Assembly: GCF_004366595.1 (NCBI RefSeq)
Contig: NZ_SORE01000026.1
Span: forward strand, 1-64,000
Direction of reading: 5' to 3'
DNA: 64,000 nucleotides
Source of the DNA: Paraburkholderia rhizosphaerae
GTDB taxonomy: Bacteria; Pseudomonadota; Gammaproteobacteria; Burkholderiales; Burkholderiaceae
The position numbers were made by a program, and so were the translations under genes. Shown here in pieces: positions 1 through 8,174 of this stretch; the first letter of the stretch is position 1; each line of letters opens with the position of its first letter. Below the pieces are notes generated by a model that worked only from the letters and a program-made list of their open reading frames with translations, searched no databases and was not told where the DNA came from.

Positions 1-45
1 TGCCTGAGACGCCACCGTGCGTTTCTTCTTCATTGGCATATCCAT
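1..45 (-). CDS. 5' end of an unidentified gene leaving the window (partial)
   Basis: On the minus strand an ATG at position 45 opens a frame (Met-Asp-Met-Pro-Met, then three Lys and an Arg) that continues past the window edge. A second ATG lies four codons in. Only 15 codons are visible, so neither the product nor the reality of the gene can be decided. The lysine-rich start would suit a DNA-binding or mobile-element protein, but that is only a guess. Confidence 0.25.
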   Translation of the reverse strand, partial: MDMPMKKKRTVASQA

Positions 46-175
46 GATTTTTATCGCTCATGATATGCCTCGCCCACGAAATCACGGATAGGTCCCGGGC
101 GGCAAGTCCGAACGCCGCGCATGGTGACGCCGGCGTTACGGCGACCGCTACTCGCCCCAGCCCACCCACTCCTGA

Positions 176-301
176 GCGAAACATACGCCGTTTGCATCGC
201 TCCGGATCGCCGGTGTCTGGCTCGGGAAGGCCGGATTCGAGACCGGCACTGCGGCTCGCTTTAACGTCGAGCAGGGAAAGCTTGTGACTACCGCTGAATA
301 A
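176..301 (+). pseudogene. SymE-like toxin remnant (copy 1)
   Basis: The frame ending at 299-301 encodes a stretch with the shape of the SymE C-terminal domain: a motif reading GVWLGKAGFETG, then a short basic strand region, then VEQGKLVTTAE at the stop. SymE is a small AbrB-fold, RNA-targeting toxin of type I toxin-antitoxin systems, and relatives are common near Rhs loci. Upstream the frame is closed by TGA at 173-175 and again further up, and no good start is present, so the gene looks broken. It lies head-on to the orphan immunity gene that ends at 433. The family call rests on the WL-x3-AGF and terminal VE-GKLV patterns. Confidence 0.5.
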
Positions 302-351
302 AAGAACGCAGAAGCGGCCTTTCTATTTGAACCAACTTAAACAATCACTCG

Positions 352-381
352 GCCAATCGGTTTGCGACCATCGCTGAATAA
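352..381 (+). repeat. Second SymE-like 3' tail fragment
   Basis: About 80 bp beyond the first SymE remnant, the sequence GACCATCGCTGAATAAA repeats with few changes the 3' end of that remnant (GACTACCGCTGAATAAA), including the stop codon. Nothing coding is left. It looks like a leftover of another copy and suggests that this end of the locus has been rebuilt more than once. The similarity is short, so the call is tentative. The rest of 302-432 shows no gene. Confidence 0.35.
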
Positions 382-432
382 ACATAAAAGATGGCCATTT
401 TTTAGCGGCCGTCAACTTCCCCTTTCCCCACA

Positions 433-771
433 TCATTTAGAGCCATCCCTCAACCAAGCAACAATAACATCACACCCGGAATCAGACGGCGTCTCCATTT
501 CATAATAACCATTACCCACCAACGTAGCCAACCCTTCGTGTAGCGATATCGATTTCCCACCAGACTTTATCGAGCAACGACCGCTTATCACCAAAAACAA
601 GTGAGCAATAGCATACCCCCCAATGGTATTTCCCGAGCCATATTTTTTACTCGCAACTCTAACCACATCCTTCCCGAAAATTTCCATAACGCTATCGCAA
701 GTTATCTTTTTATGAGATATTTCATTAAATTTAATTATACTGAGAATTTTATGGGACGATAATTCCAGCAT
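433..771 (-). CDS. Candidate immunity protein of the orphan Rhs tip (cupin-like)
   Basis: A 112-residue cytosolic-looking protein with no signal peptide. The start at 771 is chosen because a strong AGGAGG site lies about nine bases upstream; longer in-frame versions lack this. The gene overlaps the end of the displaced Rhs C-terminus by 23 bp, the usual toxin-immunity arrangement. The middle (HLFLVISGRCSIKSG, then SLHEG and LVGNGYYEME) resembles the repeated strands of a small cupin barrel, with strand, turn, Gly and His features. No metal-binding His set is complete, so it would be a binding rather than an enzymatic fold. It is AT-richer than the flanking T6SS genes, as transferred immunity genes often are. 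Immunity function is inferred from position. Confidence 0.6.
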   Translation of the reverse strand: MLELSSHKILSIIKFNEISHKKITCDSVMEIFGKDVVRVASKKYGSGNTIGGYAIAHLFLVISGRCSIKSGGKSISLHEGLATLVGNGYYEMETPSDSGCDVIVAWLRDGSK

Positions 772-1300
772 TTTCGAAGCCCTCCTTTCCGATGTTAGCA
801 ACGACTTCATTCAAGACCGAACTAGCCCCATTCATATAATGGCCGCTATGTGTATTGATATCCAGCCCAAAAAAGCCATTTGCAGCATCACCTGCAATAT
901 CCGCTTGTCCAGCGGCAACCACCGGCTTTCCTTCTGACAAAGCAGCGTGAGATATTTCCACCCCGTTCACAGAGTGAGGGCCGACTAAAAGCACCCCATC
1001 CGGAGTTACTACATATTTTATTGACCCAGAATTAACCAGCGCCTCGAATTGTGGATCATGAATCTTTGCAACCATCGGCTTGACGCCAAGCCGCTCAGCA
1101 GTTGCCAACTCCTGCTCAAGCAAATGGGGCAATTGATTTTCTAGTTCTTCGCAGTTCAGTCCGAGAGGATCGGCCCATCTTAAAGTGTTCGGCGCGTACC
1201 GATATGGATTGATACCGCCCATGAGCCCAATCGGATCCTGGCTGATGAAGCTTCCGGTCGCGAGGTCGAAGTATCTGTGCCGGTTATACAGAGAGAGCAA
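749..1300 (-). pseudogene. Displaced (orphan) Rhs C-terminus with unknown toxin domain
   Basis: The frame begins abruptly inside the conserved Rhs core end (NRHRYFDLATGSFISQDPIG), passes the DPLGL cleavage-type motif, and continues with a tip of about 140 residues unlike that of the full Rhs protein. An in-frame TGA lies just upstream of the TTG at 1300, so there is no N-terminal part and no proper start. DNA identity with the full rhs gene (around 2,385-2,525) stops near 1,288. The tip contains the pattern PVVAAGQADIAG, then DINTHSGHYMNG. HSGHY-type motifs recur in several polymorphic-toxin tips, but I cannot assign an activity. It is probably a silent cassette that could replace the active tip by recombination through the shared core. 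Confidence 0.7.
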
Positions 1301-1349
1301 ACGCCCTCATCGGACCACGAAGGCGGCAGTCAATAACGCGCTCGCCTAA

Positions 1350-1514
1350 AACCAAAAGACACAATGCAAAAGACCGCTTCCTCGCAACTGGCAGCAGTTT
1401 TTTGCACTTTGGATTCCGCTCACCAGGCGAAGGCTTGAAGAGGCCGGGTTCATGCAGGGGCAGCGCGTGAGAGTTAATGTCGAGCACGGTAGGCTTGTGA
1501 TTACCGTCGAATGA
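1350..1514 (+). pseudogene. SymE-like toxin remnant (copy 2)
   Basis: The frame following the TAA at 1347-1349 has no start codon but encodes a recognisable SymE-type C-terminus: WIPLTRRRLEEAGF, then GQRVRVNVEHGRLVITVE and a TGA stop. This is the best preserved of the three SymE-like tails in the region. It lies between the orphan Rhs tip and the SUKH immunity gene and is convergent with the latter, just as copy 1 is convergent with the orphan immunity gene. Loss of the N-terminal third makes it probably inactive unless an unusual start is used. The family assignment is by pattern only. Confidence 0.55.
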
Positions 1515-1553
1515 GGAATAAGAGCATTTCGCAAGCTTTATCTTTAAAAGTAT

Positions 1554-2000
1554 TTACTGGCGCTTCGCATAAATATCTATCTCGTCGCCAATATAGCTAC
1601 TAAATTTGTATTCGGTTTTTTTTATTGCCTCTCCTTCTGTATAGCAAAATACGTCAGGATCATCGGCGTAGCGATCTACAAAAAATAGCGCTGAATACCC
1701 TTGATGCAACAGAAATGCAAATAAATTTTCCGGTGGTGAAACCCCGTTTTCCTCCATCAATTCCAATGTACATTCATTTATATCACCCAAATCCTTGGCT
1801 AATATGTCAGTCCCCACCTTAAAATCACCAGCTTCAGAGCCAACGAGAGACAAAAAAATCTTGTATAAATTTGGCAATGCTCCATATTTCTTTTCAATGC
1901 CGGATATTTCATCCGCATCGCATCCACTAACTCTCAACCCCTTCGCTTTCATGCCATTCGTAAGATCAACGAGTTTCTGCTGAAATTCAAGTGCATTCAT
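1554..2000 (-). CDS. SMI1/KNR4 (SUKH) family immunity protein
   Basis: A 148-residue cytosolic protein with typical SUKH features: an N-terminal helix, then IEKKYGALPNLYKIFLSLVG (the E/P-x-x-y/f-K pattern), and later ENLFAFLLHQGYSALFFVD, where an aromatic-rich strand precedes an acidic patch. SUKH proteins neutralise nuclease and deaminase tips of polymorphic toxins by binding them in the cytosol. The gene starts 6 bp after the stop of rhs, so the two are co-transcribed, and it is the natural partner of the deaminase-type tip. Its composition is AT-richer than that of the core T6SS genes. Confidence 0.8.
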   Translation of the reverse strand: MNALEFQQKLVDLTNGMKAKGLRVSGCDADEISGIEKKYGALPNLYKIFLSLVGSEAGDFKVGTDILAKDLGDINECTLELMEENGVSPPENLFAFLLHQGYSALFFVDRYADDPDVFCYTEGEAIKKTEYKFSSYIGDEIDIYAKRQ

Positions 2001-2006
2001 TCTGCG

Positions 2007-5000
2007 TTACCCCCACTGAACATTTACTTCAATTCCCGGAAACATCTCTCTGAACTGATTTATCACACTAGAACACGAGTCACAAATTGGAAGCTCGGAA
2101 TACAAGTCGATTCTCCCTGTCGCCGTTGTCGGAAATTCGTTAGCTATGTGCTCGAAAATCTTCACTTCCGAATCGAATTCTCGACTATGACCAACGTCAA
2201 ATGTTGAGAATTTTCTGCTTTCCAAATCAGGAATTTTTACAAAGGGAGCATCATTAGTATTCCTTCCGCTAAGTGCGTCCGCCGTTCCTTTTCTCCCGTT
2301 TATTTCAAAGTCTGATGTTGCAATGTTTCTTTTTTTACCAACATTACCACTAGCTCTGTAATTTTCAGCGCGCAGTTTTGTTTCGCAGGTCAACCCCAAA
2401 GGGTCAACCCAGGTAAGAACATTTGGTGCAAATTGATACGGATTCGTGCCTCCAGCGAGGCCAATCGGATCCTGACTAATGAAACTGCCTGTGTTGGGAT
2501 CAAAGTATCTGTAGCGGTTATAGTGCAGCCCCGATTCCCGATCAAAATACTGCCCCTGCAACCGGATCGCCTGCTCCACCCCCTCCCGATACACTCGCCC
2601 AACCCCACCCCACCCGTCATACCCCGCAGCCCAAACAACCTCGCCACGACCATCCGTCAACCGCACCGGACATCCATTCGGATCGGTATGGTAATGATAG
2701 ACCGCTTTACCTCTACACCCGCCTTCCACCACCGCAAACGGATGAAACGTCCCGGGATAGTAGACATACTCCCGCCCGTCCTCACGGTAAAGCCGTTGCG
2801 CCTCACGCCCCACACTCGGCGGCGGCGTTACACCATATCGCAACGTCCGCTGCCCCTCGCAAAGCCTGTCGGCCGCATCATTGTCCTGCCGGACCTCCGC
2901 GAGCAGCGCATCGCCATCCCAGAAGAACCATGTCGTGTGCGCCGGGTTACGCTTGAACGCACGCCGCCCCGCGGCATCGTATCCATACCGTGTCACCTGG
3001 TCGCCGCAGCGCGATTCGATCAGGCGATGATTCGCATCCCACCGCAGGTAAAGTGCGCGCTCACCCTTACCCGGCACGACCGGCTCACGCATCCTCAGAT
3101 TGCCCGCCGCATCGAATACGTATCGGCGCCCGTCATGCTCCCCCTCCCTCCGCCACGCCTCCAGGCGCGCATCGTCGTCTTGCCTGACCTCCCGCTTCGG
3201 CTCGCGAATCCGCGTACGCAAATGATTGCCCGCCGCGTCCGTCACGAAGCGGCTTATCTTGCCCGCGGGATCGATATGTTCCAGCAGCCGGCCAACCGGA
3301 TCATAGCGATACGCGTCCACGCCCCATTCACTGTCGCGACGCCGCGTCAGATTGCCCACCGCGTCATACTGGTAGCCCATGCTGAACACCGGCGCCTCGT
3401 CGCGCATCACGCTTTGCGCGCTCAAACGGCCCATCGAATCGTACTGAAACGCCCGCGCAAGTCCCACGCCCAGCTGCTCGCGGGTCGCGCGACCCAGCGC
3501 ATCGCGCTCGATCATCACGGGCGCTTGATCGTTCAGCGTCACACCCACCAGTTGGCCTAACAGATCAAAACCCTGCACAAGCCGGTTGCCCGCGCTAGTC
3601 GTACGCTCGACGCACTGCCCGATCTCGTCGTAGCTATAGTTCACCGAGAAGCTGTCCTGCTTCTCCTCAATGAGTCGCCCCGCGTCGTCAAAACGTCGCA
3701 CCACACGCCGGTGCGCATTACTCATTTCGATGAGCGCGCCTGACGCGTCATATCGGAAACACTCGTGAATCTGCTGTCCCTGCCGATCCGGGTCGGACAA
3801 GCTCTTGCGCGTGATGCGTCCGAGCCGATCGGTTTCGTAAGCGATCACCTGACCCAGGGGATCGATGCGCGTATGCAAGCAACCTTTGGCGTCGTACTGG
3901 TAACGCGTCGATTGGCCCCAGTAGTCAATCTCTTCGACGATCCGCCCTAACGGATCGCGTATGAGCCGCCATGTCTCGCCGTTCTGATTGACTATCGTTG
4001 CAAGCTGTTCCTCGGTGTCATACACGTAGCGCGTACGGTTGCCGTCCGCACCCAGAAGAGCCGTCAGCTTGCCCGTGCCCGCATATTCCAGGCGCGTGTG
4101 CTCTCCGCCTTCATCGATATACGCAATCGGGTGGTCCTCGGCGTCATATTCAATGTTGACTCCGGTGCCATCCGGCTTGCGCGCCCACAGCAAGCGCCCC
4201 TTTCTGTCGTACGCATAGGCGCTCCGCTGATCAAGGGCATTGGTGCGCGTCAGCAGACAACCGCGTGCGTCGTGTTCGAACTTCTCTTCATGCCCCAGCG
4301 CATTGGTCACGCTGCACAAATAGCCATGCCAATTGAAGGCCAGCTTCGTCATCGCGCCACGTGCGTTAACATGCTCGCGCAACTGCCCGTGCTCGTCCCA
4401 CGTGTAACGGGAAACCGCGCCAAGCGGATCGGCTTGAGAAAGCGGTAACCCACGCGTATCCCATTCCTGTTTCCACGACCGGCCACACGCATCGGTCATG
4501 ACCAACGGATTCGAGTCCCTATCGAACGAAACCCGCGTGCAACTGCCGTCCGGCAATGTCACCGCGGTCTCGTTGCCGTTTTCGTCGTATTCAAACCGGG
4601 TACTCAAGCCGGTCGGGTCGATGATCTCCGTGGTATGCCCACACTCGTCGTATCGGTAGGTGGTCACGCCGCCCAACGGATCGATTTCACTGACAGGCAA
4701 GTTATCTTCGTCGAATCGGATTAGCGACACGTGGCCGCGCGAATCGATCACCTCCGTTTCCCTCAGCGCGGGACGGTAGATGAACCGGTAGTCGTGCAAT
4801 CCGCCATCGCCCCATGCGTGAACGACTCGCCACGCTTGGTCGTATTCGTAATAGAAGGCTTGACCCAGGCGATCCGTGTGCCGCGTCAAGTAATGGCCGA
4901 TATAGCGATAACTGCGCGGGGCATCGAGTGCGTCGCTAGCGGAGAACAAGTTCCCTACGTCGTCGTAGACGTATCTGACTAACGGGTGCGTCTGCCGGGT

Positions 5001-6353
5001 CATCGGATCGTACAGCGCAATCGACGCGATCCCGCCATCGCGCGCCGACTGTACATCCAGTTCACGTCCTCGCAAACCATCCCTTCCGCTTTCGACGATG
5101 CGCCGTAAGTAGCCATCCTCCCATTCGAAATGCCATGCATTCCCACACAAATCCTGAATGCGACCAATTCGGAGCCGGCGACGTTGACTCACATAAGGGG
5201 CGCGTAGTGTGCCTGTGTCCGGGAAAATATAAAGTTCGCTGCGCACGCGAACATGTAGCGCGCCGCCTTGCGCGCCATCTACCCGATACAGGCGTGCACC
5301 ATCACGCCACTCTTTGACGGCATGCTCGATCCCGGGCGCTTCGGGTAGCTTTGGAAAAAAAATCTCGAGATGCGGACCCGAGAGAACGACAATACCGTCG
5401 TCGTCCACTTCCAAACGCAGATCGGCGGGTGTTCGCCAACCCTGGCCGCAAAAACCCGGCTCATCACAACGGTGAGAAGCGTAATGTCGCGGCCACGAAA
5501 GCGGTAACCTGCCGGTGATTGTGAAGTCCTGCTGTGCAACGTCCACGCTGCCGTCTCGGATATCGACAGGCTCAGCCTTCAGCACTTTGCATTTAAAGAA
5601 GCCGTTAGGAAGCCCCTTGAACGCTTTCTTCTTGATCTCCTTGAATCTTTTGCCCAAATTCTCAAGTCTTGTGCTAACTCCCTCAACCTTCCTCAGCTTC
5701 TTCAGCCCTTTCCCCACGGCGCTCATCGCGCCTTTCATCAACATCGCCGTCATGTTGACTGTGGACGGCCCGCCAACCGTCACGCCGCCAGGCGTACTGA
5801 TATTCATCGCCGTCGGCAATACCGGCGATAGATTGACTTTAACCTTCCTGATCCTGAGCGGAGGAACAACGCCAACCGCATTGCAATCAAGCACAGGCAT
5901 AGTCGCACGAGAAAAAGGCTCGCCATCGGCCAGTACGGTCTTGCTGCCCATGAAGATTTCATTATCGAATTGCGGCCCCGCCGGCACCCTGATAGGAGGC
6001 GCCCACACGCCAAACGGCACATGCGCAACCACGCCTCCAGTCCCTGCATTTCCTCGCTTCACACCATTGACATGTACCGTTCCGCCTATCACAGGAATGT
6101 AGTCAAACGGGTCGAACACCATCGCGATATGCGGTGTAGGCAGCGGTCCAGGGACAGGTGTCGCATAGGTGTGGATATCAATCCCGAGTTGAACATCGAA
6201 GTGCTTCGCGGATGGCGTGCTAATGGAGGGTCCTAGTGCAGGCGCGGCATCCTGCGCAGCTTCGGTCGCCTTAGCCACCCCGTCCATTGCGGCCATGAAA
6301 CCATTGGACTCCGGTTCTGTGTCTTTCTGATCGGTTTGATCTGCCGAACTCAT
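2007..6353 (-). CDS. PAAR-like/Rhs T6SS effector with C-terminal deaminase-type toxin
   Basis: About 1,448 residues. I place the start at the ATG at 6353 (GAAGG upstream) rather than the GTG at 6395. A PAAR-like region (about residues 50-190: Gly/Pro-rich, VIGGTVHVNGV, GSKTVLADGEPFSR) would sharpen the VgrG spike. YD-repeat Rhs shell follows (about 280-1,320), closing with SFISQDPIGLAGG and the DPLGL cleavage motif. The last 127 residues are a separate tip containing DSEVKIFEHIA and, later, LYSELPICDSCSSVINQF. This E plus C-x2-C layout, with PC/IC-x-S-C-x2-VI-x-QF, matches the BURPS668_1122-type toxin-deaminase family known from Burkholderia polymorphic toxins. It is predicted to deaminate bases in target nucleic acid. 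The usual His zinc ligand before A/S-E appears as Asp (D-S-E). It is probably loaded on the VgrG encoded upstream and neutralised by the adjacent SUKH protein. Confidence 0.85.
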   Translation of the reverse strand: MSSADQTDQKDTEPESNGFMAAMDGVAKATEAAQDAAPALGPSISTPSAKHFDVQLGIDIHTYATPVPGPLPTPHIAMVFDPFDYIPVIGGTVHVNGVKRGNAGTGGVVAHVPFGVWAPPIRVPAGPQFDNEIFMGSKTVLADGEPFSRATMPVLDCNAVGVVPPLRIRKVKVNLSPVLPTAMNISTPGGVTVGGPSTVNMTAMLMKGAMSAVGKGLKKLRKVEGVSTRLENLGKRFKEIKKKAFKGLPNGFFKCKVLKAEPVDIRDGSVDVAQQDFTITGRLPLSWPRHYASHRCDEPGFCGQGWRTPADLRLEVDDDGIVVLSGPHLEIFFPKLPEAPGIEHAVKEWRDGARLYRVDGAQGGALHVRVRSELYIFPDTGTLRAPYVSQRRRLRIGRIQDLCGNAWHFEWEDGYLRRIVESGRDGLRGRELDVQSARDGGIASIALYDPMTRQTHPLVRYVYDDVGNLFSASDALDAPRSYRYIGHYLTRHTDRLGQAFYYEYDQAWRVVHAWGDGGLHDYRFIYRPALRETEVIDSRGHVSLIRFDEDNLPVSEIDPLGGVTTYRYDECGHTTEIIDPTGLSTRFEYDENGNETAVTLPDGSCTRVSFDRDSNPLVMTDACGRSWKQEWDTRGLPLSQADPLGAVSRYTWDEHGQLREHVNARGAMTKLAFNWHGYLCSVTNALGHEEKFEHDARGCLLTRTNALDQRSAYAYDRKGRLLWARKPDGTGVNIEYDAEDHPIAYIDEGGEHTRLEYAGTGKLTALLGADGNRTRYVYDTEEQLATIVNQNGETWRLIRDPLGRIVEEIDYWGQSTRYQYDAKGCLHTRIDPLGQVIAYETDRLGRITRKSLSDPDRQGQQIHECFRYDASGALIEMSNAHRRVVRRFDDAGRLIEEKQDSFSVNYSYDEIGQCVERTTSAGNRLVQGFDLLGQLVGVTLNDQAPVMIERDALGRATREQLGVGLARAFQYDSMGRLSAQSVMRDEAPVFSMGYQYDAVGNLTRRRDSEWGVDAYRYDPVGRLLEHIDPAGKISRFVTDAAGNHLRTRIREPKREVRQDDDARLEAWRREGEHDGRRYVFDAAGNLRMREPVVPGKGERALYLRWDANHRLIESRCGDQVTRYGYDAAGRRAFKRNPAHTTWFFWDGDALLAEVRQDNDAADRLCEGQRTLRYGVTPPPSVGREAQRLYREDGREYVYYPGTFHPFAVVEGGCRGKAVYHYHTDPNGCPVRLTDGRGEVVWAAGYDGWGGVGRVYREGVEQAIRLQGQYFDRESGLHYNRYRYFDPNTGSFISQDPIGLAGGTNPYQFAPNVLTWVDPLGLTCETKLRAENYRASGNVGKKRNIATSDFEINGRKGTADALSGRNTNDAPFVKIPDLESRKFSTFDVGHSREFDSEVKIFEHIANEFPTTATGRIDLYSELPICDSCSSVINQFREMFPGIEVNVQWG

Positions 6354-6432
6354 TGACAAGCCTTCTTCATTTGAACGTGAGGCGCGGCCACTCACGAAAT
6401 ATTCCGGACGTTACGTGCGCGGGAACTGCGGT

Positions 6433-7983
6433 CTAACCGTGCGCGCCTGTCTGATCCAGATCGTCGTTTTCCAGTAACCGCGCAATCTCAGCTTCCGTTT
6501 TGTCGAGCGGATGTCTGATCTCCGGTAATCCGTTCCAGCGCGGATGCAACAATTCGCGTGCCGTACCGACAACCTCCCGAAAACGCTCGTCACCGCCGGC
6601 AATCAAACGTTCACGCTTTTTATGGCAAGCGATGTAGCGCTCTTCGAGCTGAAGATCCATCGCCACTTCAATGGCCTCGACTTGACGAGCGGATGGAAAC
6701 GCGCCCAGGCACAATGCTTTCTTATCAGCCATGTCAAGTATCTTGGCCGTGTCAGTCTCGTAGTCTCCTGCGCATGCCTCGAGTTCTTTCACGCGTCGAG
6801 CATCGTAATGACGCAGTAAATCCTGAATCACGATCGGCAGTGTCGTTGCGGCTCGCTGTGCGACTGGAATGGACACTGACTCGCGAATTGCAAGTACATA
6901 GTGTTCTTTCGCGGCATCAGGTAGTCGCGCATTGGCGAAGCAAAAGCCCGCCATGCGGAACCCCTCTACGACCAGCATCGGGTCTGGCACACACCGTGCC
7001 TGCTCAGCGCCACTTCGATAAGCGCGGGCTGCATCCTTCATCTTCCCCGCCGCGAGACACGCGCCACCTTCCCCGAACCACGTTTGAACGACGAGGTTCT
7101 GCGCGCCCGGCAGTTCCTTTTCTTTGGCCCGTATCGCCCAATCACGGGCGTCCCGATAGCTCACCACGGCATTGTCGAAGTCCGCATCCTTGATCTGGGC
7201 GCCCGCGATCATCAATCGCAGCACCGCCTCCTGGTCCAGCCATTGTTCGCGTCGAGCGATTTGCATCGCTTTGCCGGCTCGTTCCTGGACTTCATGCGCC
7301 GACCCTCGCGTCAGTAAAACCATCAGGTCGGCCATGATCTGACGGTACGCGCCGACAGATCCCGCTGCGCCGCCCGCGTGCATCGCGGTCTCGCGCATGA
7401 TGTCGAACATGTCCATCGATATTTCTATTACCTGTACTTCATCCGGAAATCGGTCGGCCAGTGCCTGCCAGCGACGATCGCTTTGGGTATCAACAATGAC
7501 TAAACGGATAGATTCCGGGATGGGCGCCTGCAAGGCGGCTTCGAGCCATGTTTCCCAGGCGCCGCTCGCGCTTATCGGATGCGGTTGAAGCACCGCCGCG
7601 ACGTAGCGGAATTGTTCACGATGGTGCCGGGCAAAGGCACCAAGAAGGAGCAGAAAGCCCGCCGCACTATCGTACCGAGCCACCCTGTTGAAAGGCCAAT
7701 TTCCTTCGGTATCCTCGTCATCGAATGACTGTCGATACTGTTCGATCAGCGCATCGCCCAGCACGCGGCTGTAGCTAAAACCGGTATCGAATGGTTGATC
7801 GAAGCGGATGAACAGGTCCGACGTATCCCATTCACCAGATTCGGATTGCAACGCGAAAAACGCGTCGAGCATGCGATCGGCGTTATCCGCAATCCGCAAC
7901 ACCATCACGCGGATGTGCTCGTTCTGCGTGTGCCGCATCCACAGATCACGCAGTTGCCCAAGGTTCTTTTCTACGGAATTCAT
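6433..7983 (-). CDS. TPR-like T6SS-associated protein, possible Rhs/VgrG adaptor
   Basis: 516 residues, no signal peptide or membrane segment. The C-terminal half is almost all helical, with TPR-like pairs (for example AGAQIKDADFDNAVVSYRDA and KMKDAARAYRSGAEQA). The N-terminal 200 residues are a separate domain beginning MNSVEKNLGQLRDLWMRH. It sits between vgrG and the PAAR-Rhs gene, where T6SS clusters place chaperones or adaptors that load effectors on the spike. It is not DUF1795 (EagR) or DUF4123 (Tap) by any motif I can see. I infer a role in effector loading from position. The molecular function is unknown. Confidence 0.6.
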   Translation of the reverse strand: MNSVEKNLGQLRDLWMRHTQNEHIRVMVLRIADNADRMLDAFFALQSESGEWDTSDLFIRFDQPFDTGFSYSRVLGDALIEQYRQSFDDEDTEGNWPFNRVARYDSAAGFLLLLGAFARHHREQFRYVAAVLQPHPISASGAWETWLEAALQAPIPESIRLVIVDTQSDRRWQALADRFPDEVQVIEISMDMFDIMRETAMHAGGAAGSVGAYRQIMADLMVLLTRGSAHEVQERAGKAMQIARREQWLDQEAVLRLMIAGAQIKDADFDNAVVSYRDARDWAIRAKEKELPGAQNLVVQTWFGEGGACLAAGKMKDAARAYRSGAEQARCVPDPMLVVEGFRMAGFCFANARLPDAAKEHYVLAIRESVSIPVAQRAATTLPIVIQDLLRHYDARRVKELEACAGDYETDTAKILDMADKKALCLGAFPSARQVEAIEVAMDLQLEERYIACHKKRERLIAGGDERFREVVGTARELLHPRWNGLPEIRHPLDKTEAEIARLLENDDLDQTGAHG

Positions 7984-8030
7984 CGTGCAATAGAGCTCGC
8001 GCCTCAGTCATCGGGTTCTGTAACGTGTCA

Positions 8031-8153
8031 CTACAACGCATGCCGCATTGCACGCAGAAAAGCACGAACTTCGCTGCGCCATTCGTCTCCCAACGCGTTC
8101 ACCACGATGATCGCGATCACGATGCTTATTGCGAGAATCGATAAACGTTTCAT
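8031..8153 (-). CDS. Possible 40-residue membrane peptide between vgrG and the TPR gene
   Basis: The ATG at 8153 opens a 40-codon frame: a short basic start (MKRLSI), a hydrophobic stretch of about 16 residues rich in Ile, Val and Ala, and a charged tail ending RAMRHAL. This is the profile of a single-pass inner-membrane peptide. It fills most of the 190-bp gap between vgrG and the downstream gene on the same strand. The ribosome-binding site is poor, so translation would depend on coupling or be weak. No homologue is recognised, and it could be chance. Confidence 0.35.
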   Translation of the reverse strand: MKRLSILAISIVIAIIVVNALGDEWRSEVRAFLRAMRHAL

Positions 8154-8174
8154 GAGAAGGACCGTCCGCAGGCC

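Noticed and set aside
1284..1534. Minus-strand frames opposite the SymE-like remnant
   Set aside because: The plus-strand SymE pattern explains the region; the minus-strand frames show no motif or ribosome site.
2433..3560. 375-residue open frame antisense to the rhs gene
   Set aside because: Its composition is that of the reverse reading of a GC-rich gene (Arg, His, Pro and Ile-rich without domain pattern), and it lies wholly inside the well-supported rhs gene.
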